Origin: Chryseobacterium tagetis
GTDB taxonomy: Bacteria; Bacteroidota; Bacteroidia; Flavobacteriales; Weeksellaceae
Direction: 5' to 3'
Length of the DNA: 64,000 nucleotides
Assembly (NCBI RefSeq): GCF_016735585.2
Contig: NZ_JAERSE020000006.1
Location: 62,001 to 126,000 of the forward strand
Shown here: positions 43,484 to 51,900 of the stretch, piece after piece
How positions within the stretch are numbered: the stretch's first letter is position 1
Layout of the letters: each line of letters opens with the position of its first letter
The notes under the pieces: generated by a model
Database searches by the model: none
What the model was told of the DNA's origin: nothing
What the model saw: only the letters and a program-made list of their open reading frames with translations
Translations under genes and position numbers: made by a program

Positions 43484-44326
43484 ATGGCAAATGAAAATGT
43501 ATACGATCATAATCTTACTTTAGATGAGATTGTATTTGAAAATAGAAACAAGGAATATGGTGCATACGATTTAAGACATCAGTATCCAAGACTTCTGACG
43601 AAATCTTTTATCGTTGGAACAGCATTATTCCTTATTGCGGCTTTGTCTCCTTTCATTTATCTTACAATTAAGAGACTTACTGCTCCACCTAAACAAGAAG
43701 TAAAGGCGGATTTAGTAGAAATTCTTCAGGAAGATAAAATTATTGAGCAGCCAAAAGAAAAAGAACCACCTCCACCACCTCCACCTCCAAAAGAGGAGAA
43801 AATTGAGGTGATTCAGAATGTGGTTCCGGAGCCTGTAAAAGCTCCAAAAATTGAAACTCCACCTCCACCAATTTCTAAGCAATTAGAAACAACAACAGGG
43901 TTGACAAATCAGGAAGGGGTAAAAGCTCCGGCTTATACACCGCCGCCACCGCCACCTTCAACAGGGACTAAAGCTTCTACAGCTGAAGTTAAACCTCAGG
44001 TAAACGAAAATCAGGTTTATACAGAGGTAGAGCAGACTGCAGAATTCCCTGGAGGTATTAATGCCTTCAGAAAGAAAGTAGGAGAAAACTTTGATACTTC
44101 TGCTATTGAAGGAGCTGATGGTGTTGTAAAAGGAGAAGTTACTTTCGTTGTTGAAAGAGATGGAAGTATTACAGACGTTAAAGTTACAGGTTCAAACTCT
44201 GACTTTAACTCTGAAGCAGTAAGAACTGTTAAATCAATTAAAAACAAATGGGCGCCTGCTAAGATTAATGGTCAATCTGTACGTTACAGATACAGACTAC
44301 CTCTTGCAATGCAACCACCAGAATAA
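43484..44326 (+). CDS. tonB: TonB energy-transducing protein
   Basis: 280 aa. A cytoplasmic N-terminus of about 45 residues (longer than in E. coli), one TM helix (about 44-61), a periplasmic Pro-rich spacer with EKEPPPPPPPPKEEK (about 88-105) and two further Pro clusters, then a C-terminal TonB_C domain (about 185-278) with EFPGGINAFRKKVGENF and GSITDVKVTGSNSDFNSEAVRTVK. Only 24 bp after the second exbD. Transmits proton motive force to outer-membrane TonB-dependent receptors such as SusC-like proteins. Confidence 0.95.
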   Translation: MANENVYDHNLTLDEIVFENRNKEYGAYDLRHQYPRLLTKSFIVGTALFLIAALSPFIYLTIKRLTAPPKQEVKADLVEILQEDKIIEQPKEKEPPPPPPPPKEEKIEVIQNVVPEPVKAPKIETPPPPISKQLETTTGLTNQEGVKAPAYTPPPPPPSTGTKASTAEVKPQVNENQVYTEVEQTAEFPGGINAFRKKVGENFDTSAIEGADGVVKGEVTFVVERDGSITDVKVTGSNSDFNSEAVRTVKSIKNKWAPAKINGQSVRYRYRLPLAMQPPE

Positions 44327-44355
44327 TTTAATTATTAATAATTAAATAATATCTA

Positions 44356-44393
44356 AAAAAGAGAAGCAATTGCTTCTCTTTTTATTTTTTTTG
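44356..44393 (+). terminator. Terminator of the TonB operon
   Basis: AAAAAGAGAAGCAA is perfectly complementary to TTGCTTCTCTTTTT (44356-44383), followed by a T-rich tail. Confidence 0.93.
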
Positions 44394-44394
44394 G

Positions 44395-44402
44395 TATTTT
44401 TG
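44395..44402 (+). promoter_or_regulatory. -7 element 4 nt upstream of the small membrane protein gene
   Basis: TATTTTTG directly after the terminator, then TCAT and the ATG at 44407. It implies a leaderless transcript for the next two or three genes. Confidence 0.45.
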
Positions 44403-44406
44403 TCAT

Positions 44407-44601
44407 ATGATGTTCAAGTGGTTATCCTTAATAACAGGATTTTTTTATATCGTTTTTGGTATCGTTGTAATTATTTACAAATTCTTCGTGGTTACCTTAG
44501 AACCGACAATTGCCTATCCGTTAGGCGCTGTTTTGGTGCTTTATGGGATATTTAGAATGTTTAGAGCAATATCCCAACTTAAAAAAAATAAAGATGAATA
44601 A
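44407..44601 (+). CDS. Small two-TM membrane protein of unknown function
   Basis: 64 aa with helices at about 4-27 and 36-53 (FKWLSLITGFFYIVFGIVVII and YPLGAVLVLYGIFRMF) and a charged C-terminus (KKNKDE). No known family. Its 3' end overlaps the PstS-like lipoprotein start by 8 bp (ATGAATAA), so the two are translationally coupled and probably functionally linked, perhaps as a small membrane partner. Confidence 0.75.
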   Translation: MMFKWLSLITGFFYIVFGIVVIIYKFFVVTLEPTIAYPLGAVLVLYGIFRMFRAISQLKKNKDE

Positions 44602-45466
44602 TTCTCTTAAAATAGCTTTAATAATTTTTATAACTATTCTTTCAGGGTGTTCAAAGAAAAAAGAAAGCTCACCATCTTATAACAAAGGAAATCTTACAAT
44701 TCTTACCGATGAGTCATTTCAAAGTGTCACAGAAGCTTTGGCAGATGGATATATGATCAATTATCCGGAAACTAAGCTAAAAGTGGTTACAAAAAAGGAA
44801 GACTTAGGATTTCTAGATCTATTAAATGGCAAAGCAAGAATTGTTGTCATGTCTAAAGAACTTTCTCCTGATGAAATAAAAGAATATGAAAAGCAAGTAG
44901 AACTAAAGTTTTTACCTGCTAAGTTTGCTGCAGATGCAGTAATATTTGTGGTTCCCAATACTTCATCTAAAGAATCTATTTCCATAGAAGAAATTCAAAA
45001 AGGATTAGAATCAGACGAAAAAGAATTTATTTTTGACGGAACTAATTCAAGTAATTTGAATTTTGTAGCTCAAAAATTACATAAACAACCAAAAGATCTG
45101 AAGTTTTCAGTCATTCCGGGGAGTAAAAACCTTATTGAAGAGCTGAATAAATATCCGAATAAAATCGGTGTGATTGGGCTGAACACATTTAGCCGTCCCT
45201 ATGATGAAGCTTCTATCGAATTAAGAAATAAAGTTAAAATTCTTCCGGTAAAAAGTAAAGGGAAATTATATGCAGCTGATTATTCAGGACTGAGAGAGAT
45301 GAACTATCCTTTTACAAGAATATTATATTTCTTGGCAAATGAAGGAAATTTTAATATTGCTAATGGATTTATAAGATTCTCTTGTACGCAATTGGGGCAA
45401 ATGATTGTTCAGAAAGAAGGTTTACAACCGTATAATATTTACAAGAGAGAAGTTCAGATGCGTTAA
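44594..45466 (+). CDS. PstS-like phosphate/substrate-binding lipoprotein
   Basis: 290 aa from the ATG at 44594. Lipobox at Cys19 (IFITILSGCSKKK). The fold matches periplasmic binding proteins of the PstS class, with ILTDESFQSVTEALADGY, ARIVVMSKELSPDE, ADAVIFVVPNTSSKESISIEEI and RILYFLANEG, where the Thr/Ser-rich segments suit anion binding. A TonB-cluster neighbour suggests that in this group the protein is not necessarily a phosphate ABC component; no pstABC genes are nearby. Confidence 0.82.
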   Translation: MNNSLKIALIIFITILSGCSKKKESSPSYNKGNLTILTDESFQSVTEALADGYMINYPETKLKVVTKKEDLGFLDLLNGKARIVVMSKELSPDEIKEYEKQVELKFLPAKFAADAVIFVVPNTSSKESISIEEIQKGLESDEKEFIFDGTNSSNLNFVAQKLHKQPKDLKFSVIPGSKNLIEELNKYPNKIGVIGLNTFSRPYDEASIELRNKVKILPVKSKGKLYAADYSGLREMNYPFTRILYFLANEGNFNIANGFIRFSCTQLGQMIVQKEGLQPYNIYKREVQMR

Positions 45467-45582
45467 AAATATTTAATAAAATGATTTTCAATAGATCAAA
45501 TACCTATTTTGGTCTGAAAATTGTCTTTAGAATTATCTAGTTTTTTTAATTTACAAATATAATAATGAAAGATATAATGATT

Positions 45583-47214
45583 ATGAATGTAAAAAAGATT
45601 GCTTTAGGAGCAGCAGTAGTATTTTTTACCAGCTTTGCGACAGCACAGACATTGCAAGATGGTATCAATAGTATAGACAGTGATAAATTTGCTCAGGCAA
45701 AGACCAACTTCACTCAAATGATTGCTAAAGAACCTACTGCAGAAAACTATTTTTACTTAGGAAACACTTTTCTTAGACAGGGTGAGCCTGATTTTGCAGC
45801 GGCTACCGAAAACTTCAACAAAGGATTAGCAGCTGATGCTAAAAGCTATTTGAACAAAATAGGGTTGGCTACCGTTAAATTGGGAAAAGGAGATAAATCA
45901 GCAATTGCTGAAATTCAGAAAGTTGTTGCCGATTCTAAAGAAAAAGATGCGGAAGTTCTTTTCAGAGCGGCAGAAGCTTTAACATTATTTGAAAAAAATA
46001 ATGCGCCTGATCTTGCTATAGATTATTTGAATAAAGCGGTTGAAAAAGCTCAGAAAAAAGGAGTTCCTGCGAACTATTACTATACATTGGGTGATGCTTA
46101 CAGATTGAAGAGAATTCCTGGTGATGCAATGACGGCTTATGATAAAGCTTTACCATTAGCTACGAATAAGGCATCAGTGTATACAAGAATCGGAACTTTA
46201 TGGATGGCTGCTCAACAATGGCAACAAGCTAAAACAAGTATTGAAAAGGCAATTGCTACAGATGCAACTTATGCACCTGCTTACAAAGCAATGGCAGCTT
46301 ACAATATCAGATACCAGCAAAATGAAAAAGCTACCCAAGACCTTATCAACTATACAAAATATGCGGATGAAGATCCATATACTCAGTTAGAAATTGCTAA
46401 ACTTTATTTTACCAATGAAGACTATGCAAACTCTAAGCAGGTTTTGGATAAAATCTTTGATAAGATTAATGACCCAATTAAATTTAAATTAAGAGCATAT
46501 CAGTTATTTGCAGACGGTAACTACGCTGAAGCAAAACAAAACATGGAAAACTTTGTATCTCAGGCAGACAAATCAAGAGTTCAGCCTGCGGATCAGGGAT
46601 TACAAGGTTTAATTTCAGCAGGATTGGCAAAAGCAGAAAAAGATACAGTTAAGAAAGCTCAATTAACAACAGAAGCACAACAAAAAATTGCTATTGCAAA
46701 AGCGGCTAAAGATGAGACCATGAAGTGGGATATGGAATTGTTGAAAATTTCTGGTGGTGGAGCTTCACAAGCTGATGTAGATGCCGGACCAACAAACCCA
46801 ACGATTGAAGGACTAAAAAAACAAGTAGCTGCAAATGCGCAAGATTCAGATGCTCTGTTTAAATTAGCGACAGCTTACCAAGATGTTAAAAACTGGAATG
46901 GAGCAATTGCTACGTGGCAGAAAATGAGTGCACTTCTTCCAGATTGGGCACCTGCTTATTATAGCTTAGGATATTCTTATCAGCAGGCAGGAAACAATGA
47001 TTCTGCAAAAATGGCTTATGAGAAATTCATTAATACAGTGAAACCTGCAGATCAGGAAGCAAACAAGCAAACTCTTGCTTATGCCTATTTTGCTGTAGCT
47101 TATATGAGTAAAGATTCAGACGTAGCAAAAGCAAAAGATTATGTTGCTAAATCTGTTCAATTAGATCCTACTTATCAGGATGCTGTAAAATTGAATGCAG
47201 AAATCAATAAATAA
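45583..47214 (+). CDS. Exported TPR-repeat protein
   Basis: 543 aa from the ATG at 45583, which begins a clear signal peptide (MNVKKIALGAAVVFFTSFATAQ); ATG 45565 is an alternative. Numerous tetratricopeptide repeats are visible, for example TAENYFYLGNTFLRQGEPDFA, ASVYTRIGTLWMAAQQWQ and WAPAYYSLGYSYQQAGNND, with clear repeat periodicity over much of residues ~20-540. Such proteins act as scaffolds in envelope processes. The gene follows the PstS-like gene in the TonB region and is exported to periplasm or outer membrane. Confidence 0.88.
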   Translation: MNVKKIALGAAVVFFTSFATAQTLQDGINSIDSDKFAQAKTNFTQMIAKEPTAENYFYLGNTFLRQGEPDFAAATENFNKGLAADAKSYLNKIGLATVKLGKGDKSAIAEIQKVVADSKEKDAEVLFRAAEALTLFEKNNAPDLAIDYLNKAVEKAQKKGVPANYYYTLGDAYRLKRIPGDAMTAYDKALPLATNKASVYTRIGTLWMAAQQWQQAKTSIEKAIATDATYAPAYKAMAAYNIRYQQNEKATQDLINYTKYADEDPYTQLEIAKLYFTNEDYANSKQVLDKIFDKINDPIKFKLRAYQLFADGNYAEAKQNMENFVSQADKSRVQPADQGLQGLISAGLAKAEKDTVKKAQLTTEAQQKIAIAKAAKDETMKWDMELLKISGGGASQADVDAGPTNPTIEGLKKQVAANAQDSDALFKLATAYQDVKNWNGAIATWQKMSALLPDWAPAYYSLGYSYQQAGNNDSAKMAYEKFINTVKPADQEANKQTLAYAYFAVAYMSKDSDVAKAKDYVAKSVQLDPTYQDAVKLNAEINK

Positions 47215-47230
47215 TTTGAATTAATATCAT

Positions 47231-47268
47231 AAAAACTTCCCATTCGTTTCGTTTGGGAAGTTTTTGTT
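47231..47268 (+). terminator. Terminator of the TPR gene
   Basis: AAAAACTTCCCA pairs with TGGGAAGTTTTT with a 10-nt loop. Its right arm contains the TTTG that serves as the -33 box of bshB1. Confidence 0.88.
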
Positions 47269-47284
47269 TTAAATCTTATCTTTG
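47252..47284 (+). promoter_or_regulatory. Promoter of bshB1, overlapping the terminator
   Basis: TTTG (47252-47255), 21 nt, then TATCTTTG (47277-47284), 4 nt before the ATG at 47289. The upstream box lies in the TPR terminator's right arm and the implied transcript is near-leaderless. Confidence 0.65.
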
Positions 47285-47288
47285 AGAT

Positions 47289-48008
47289 ATGAAAATAGAT
47301 ATACTTGCTTTTGGAGCACATCCCGATGATGTAGAACTAGGATGTGGTGGAACTATTGCTAAATTAATTTCTGAAGGGAAGACCTGCGCGATTGTGGATC
47401 TTACCAAAGGAGAACTTGGAACAAGAGGTACAGAAGAAACCAGAAAAGCAGAAGCAATGGATGCTGCAAAAATTCTTGGAGTAGTGGCAAGGGAAAATCT
47501 TGGAATGAAAGATGGTTTTTTGGAGAACTCCGAAGAATACCAAATGAGGATCGTAAAAATGGTTCGCAAATACAGGCCAGAAATTGTCTTAGCGAATGCA
47601 ATTGATGATAGACATCCAGATCATGCAAAAGGAGCGAAATTAGTATCGGATGCGTGCTTTTTATCGGGATTGAGAAAAATTGAAACCGTTTTGGATGGAG
47701 AAAATCAGGAAGTGTGGAGACCGAAGCATATTTTCCATTATATTCAATGGAAAAATATTGAACCGGAATTCTGTATCGATATTTCTGAACACTTAGATAA
47801 AAAAGTTGCTGCCTGTATGGCGTTCAAAACTCAGTTTTATGATCCTACTTCTAAGGAACCTGAAACGCCAATTACATCAAAAGATTTTTACGAGAGTCTT
47901 ACATACAGAGCTCAGGATTTAGGGCGTTTGTCGGGAGTTGCTTATGCTGAGGGATTTACGTCAGAGAAGTTAATTTCTTTGAAAAATTTTGATGGAATTG
48001 TTTGGTAA
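47289..48008 (+). CDS. bshB1: Bacillithiol biosynthesis deacetylase BshB1
   Basis: 239 aa LmbE-fold zinc hydrolase. FGAHPDDVELGCGGTIAKL carries the zinc motif AHPDD at residues 10-14. LANAIDDRHPDHAKGAKLV is the second metal/catalytic region with DDRHPDH, and HYIQWKNIEPEF follows. It deacetylates GlcNAc-malate to GlcN-malate for bacillithiol. The length and motifs fit BshB1 of Bacteroidota. It precedes the tRNA gene, whose promoter lies in the last codons. Confidence 0.92.
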   Translation: MKIDILAFGAHPDDVELGCGGTIAKLISEGKTCAIVDLTKGELGTRGTEETRKAEAMDAAKILGVVARENLGMKDGFLENSEEYQMRIVKMVRKYRPEIVLANAIDDRHPDHAKGAKLVSDACFLSGLRKIETVLDGENQEVWRPKHIFHYIQWKNIEPEFCIDISEHLDKKVAACMAFKTQFYDPTSKEPETPITSKDFYESLTYRAQDLGRLSGVAYAEGFTSEKLISLKNFDGIVW

Positions 48009-48031
48009 TTAAAAAATCTTCTCTATATTTG
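48002..48031 (+). promoter_or_regulatory. Promoter of tRNA-His
   Basis: TTG (48002-48004), 19 nt, TATATTTG (48024-48031). The mature tRNA starts 13 nt later. The -33 box lies in the last codons of bshB1. Confidence 0.75.
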
Positions 48032-48044
48032 CACTCACAAAACG

Positions 48045-48118
<74 letters not shown>

Positions 48119-48122
48119 CAAT

Positions 48123-48157
48123 AAAAGTATACTTTTTAAAGTGTACTTTTTTATTTT
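48123..48157 (+). terminator. Terminator of tRNA-His
   Basis: AAAAGTATAC and GTGTACTTTT arms with one G-T pair and an 8-nt loop, followed by TTATTTTT. The 48158-48447 remainder of this 330-bp spacer holds only the inverted repeat and candidate promoter listed below. Confidence 0.85.
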
Positions 48158-48385
48158 TATACTTATATGAGAACCTGTTTCTCCACTTTATTTTAAAATA
48201 TTTTCAAAAATTTTTCACTATAATTTCAAGTAGAGCTATCAAGTTGGGGATTTGATGGAGAATGTAAATTTTATTTATATTTTGTTTTTGAAGGTATTAT
48301 CTGTTTTTTCTTACCATATTTTTTTTCGGAAAGAAATTTTAGATCATTTGATATTAATAATTTAGGTTATGTTTAGAAATGCCCT

Positions 48386-48426
48386 AAAAATATCAAAAGT
48401 AAGTTTGAAAATATTTTGATATTTTT
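48386..48426. promoter_or_regulatory. Inverted repeat bracketing a candidate promoter of the DUF4132 module
   Basis: Perfect 13-bp arms AAAAATATCAAAA (48386-48398) and TTTTGATATTTTT (48414-48426) flank 15 nt that contain TAAGTTTG (48400-48407), a TAnnTTTG match. The arms could bind a dimeric repressor over the -7 element, or form a 5' hairpin if transcription begins upstream. The ATG follows at 48448. Confidence 0.5.
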
Positions 48427-48447
48427 AAATTCACAATCTCAAAATAA

Positions 48448-48882
48448 ATGGAAATAAAGGTTACTGTAAAGCAACTGGGCAAAAAATATGCTGTCCTTTC
48501 AGAGCAATACATCGATATTGCTCATTCCGAAGGTTCAATTTCATTAGAACATCTTTTACAACTAATCGTTCAGCAGCAGGTAGAGACATTCAATTCAAAG
48601 TCTTTTGAGCTGGAGGATGAAGATTACGCTAAGATTCCGCAAGAAAATTATTTAAATATTCTAACCGATACAGGGAAAGTAGGTTTCGGAAGTATTTATA
48701 ACGAAAAAAGAGCTGATCTGAAAAAAGCACAGGAAAATGCTATTCAGGCTTTTGAAGACGGAATGTTTGCTGTGTTCTACAATGAAGAGCAACTTGAAGA
48801 TCTTACACAAATCATCGACTTAAATTTACAACATACCTTTACCTTCATCAGGCTTACATTTCTGGCAGGAAGTTACTGGTAA
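48448..48882 (+). CDS. Unknown 144-aa protein, partner of the DUF4132 gene
   Basis: 144 aa with a mixed alpha/beta pattern, beginning EIKVTVKQLGKKYAVL and ending HTFTFIRLTFLAGSYW. No signal peptide, TM helix or recognised motif. Helices around SLEHLLQLIVQQQVETF and ADLKKAQENAIQAFEDGMF alternate with strands. It starts the two-gene module, 25 bp before the 1678-aa gene. A specificity or chaperone role for the big protein is only a guess from synteny. Confidence 0.75.
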   Translation: MEIKVTVKQLGKKYAVLSEQYIDIAHSEGSISLEHLLQLIVQQQVETFNSKSFELEDEDYAKIPQENYLNILTDTGKVGFGSIYNEKRADLKKAQENAIQAFEDGMFAVFYNEEQLEDLTQIIDLNLQHTFTFIRLTFLAGSYW

Positions 48883-48907
48883 ATTATAATACTAAATCAT
48901 AAACACA

Positions 48908-51900
48908 ATGGAAATCAGTGAAAAATTAAAATCGAAGAAAGTTGTCGATTACCGAAAGAATTTAAAAAAAGATCTTAAAGAACAGGCAGAAAAAGGATTG
49001 ATATCCAAACTTTTTTCTAAAACCAAATTAAAAAAAGAAGTAGCAGAATTAGGATTGCTTCTTCTTGGGAAAAACGATTATTACGAAGAAATAACGTTAG
49101 GTTCTTCACAAGCTGATAAAATAAAAGAATACATCAAAAGTAATATTTGGGAAGACAAAGACTATTATGAATTACTAGTGTATTTCTTTGGAGATAAAGC
49201 CGATTTGGTGAAATATGCATGGAATAAAATGCCTTTTAAGATGTATCAGACGGGCTATGATCGCCGTTCATTCCGTGCTCCGAATAATGCAAGATTTACT
49301 CTACTTAATCAGGTGAATTTAATAAGAAGTTTACTGGAACTTCCAAGTATTTACAATTATGGTTCAGGGTATCAGTCTTATGAACTTTCGTTGGAAGAGC
49401 AGATTATTTATGATACGCAGCTGTCCAATAGCACAGGTCAGTTTTATATTTGGTCGGCGGCTATTGATACGGGAAATAAAGAGATTTACCAATTAATTGA
49501 AGATATTATTTTCAATAAGCATCCGGAAGGAAAAGTTTCACAAAAAATCATTAAAGCATTATTAAACAGTGAACGGCAGCATTGCTGGGAGCTTGTGGAA
49601 AAACTTCTGCTTGCGGCACAACGTCAGGAGGGACTTCGGCAAACTATTTTAGAAGCTTTGGATGAAACCAACACGCAGGCTCTGCAATATATGGTGAATG
49701 TGATCGAGGAAAATAAACTTACACGTTTCTCATCTGTTGTACGAGCAATCGGAACATGGACAGGTCTTGGCTGGGAATCTGAAAAAGAATCTATCGTGAA
49801 AAATATTGTTTCACTTGCCAATACCTATTTTAATAATCCTGATCAGATTTCAGAAGCGGTAAAAAGCAAAAATAATAATGAAGTGTATATGGCGCTTTGG
49901 GTTCAGGGTGTTTGGGATGTGGAGCAAACGGTTCCTTATCTGAATGATTTGCTGGGTAAAGGAAGTCTAGAAAAAAAATGTTTAGCTGTTAAATTTGCTA
50001 TAGAAACCAGGGATCCGTACATTCAGATGCCTGTTTTTTATAAAGCGGTTTTGGATGGAGATTTGCAAGTGTTGGCATTTGCGGGTCAGGCTTTAAGCTT
50101 ACTGTTAAGCGTCAATGTAAAATCAAAATTCTATATCAATAATCCTGATTATCCTGATTTCTTTGAAAAACTTCATGAGTTAACTCAAAAAATAGAAATC
50201 AAAGAAAAGAAATTTGAAGGGAAAGTTTTTTCCTGGCAAAATGTAACATTCAGAAAGAGTGATTTATATGCTTCTATGTTTTATCTGGTAGGGGAGGACA
50301 ATGAAAAATTGGATTTGGTACTTTCTTATTTTGATCAGTTTGAACTGACTTTGCGTGAACAGCTGACAAGAAATCTTTTGGGTGATTTTTACTGTTATTC
50401 CTATTCTTACAATTTTGAGAAAAAGGCAAAAGAGGTAACGCCTTTCCAGAAAGAATTTGCCTTTAAGATCGTTAAAGATCGTGGAGAATCTTTAGTTGCT
50501 TCAGGAATTAATGTTTTACAGCAAAATCCTTTGAGTAAAGAAGAAGCTATGACCTTTTATGAGCTGTTTAAAAGAAAAGGCGGAACACTTCGTAAAAAAC
50601 TGATCGAACTGATGATAAAACAGGAAGATGTGGTAGTAACATCTTTAGTCGATGAATTAGCTGCTAAGGGCGATATAGAGCAGAGAACAGCTTCTCTGGA
50701 TATTATGCTTCAGCTTCAAAAAGATAAAAGGATCCCAAATCAGATTAATCAATGGCTTCAGCAATATTCGGAAAGAACAAAAATTTCGGACAGGGAACAG
50801 GGGTTATTGGATCAATTGAATCCTTCCGGAAATAAAGAAGCTCTCTCTGCTGAAAATGGTTTTGGTTTCTACGATCCTTCTGTCAGATCAGAATATGGAT
50901 TGCCAAAAGTAGAGAGCAATTCTGTATATAAACAGGCAATAAAAAGCGATAAATATGGTTTTACACAATCGCAGAGCTCTATCAAAAAAGAATTAGAAAA
51001 GCTGAATAATCTGTTCCTTAAAAATAAAGACTACGAATATGAAACAGAAGACTGGAATGGTTCTTTTACAAAAGAACTGATTGGAAACAGTTTCCGTCCG
51101 GTCAAAAGAAATACAGAAGGCTTTACAGGAGAGCAATTATTTGAGAATTATCCTTTGCATGAAATTTGGGAGCAATGGTATAAAGAATCGGGATTACAGC
51201 CGCGGGATTTATTTTTATTAACATTTGTGGATAACTGTGACCGGAAAAAATTCAGGGATTTTCTTGAGGACTATGTATTCTATCACAAAGATATGATACC
51301 TAATCCGCTGAAAACTAATTATTATTGGAATAATCCTGTCAAAAATATCCTTGAATCTTTACAGTATAAATTTGTATTTGAAGAGAAAAATGATTTTTTG
51401 ATCGATGCCTGCAGTACTCTATTTGCTAATCTACCGAAAGATATTATCAATTTTAAAGCAAAGCAAAATGAATATTATTTCGGTCGCAGTGGAGATGGGT
51501 GGCAACAGCAGCTTTTTTTCAATATATTTTTACAGGTAATTCCTTATAAGAAATTAAATGACGAACAGTTTACAAAAGTCTGGAATCTGTATCGATGGAT
51601 GCAGTTCAACGGACTGGAAGAAAATATCAAATATACTGTTCCGAATTTGTATTTGTTCTGTAAAGCGTATGAATTGAATTTGATTACAAAAGATGAGTTA
51701 TACGAGGGGATTTTCACTGCAGAATCGGCGATTAAAGATCTTACAGCAACAAAATTCTATCATCACAGCGAAAAATATCTGGAAATATTTCCTTTTTTGA
51801 AACCCATCATTGAAGAGATTCAGAATAAATTTTTAGATATTGAATTAATTCGTGGCGATGCGGGAACCCCGGTTTCTCATTTTGTTCAGAGCTTTCAGTC

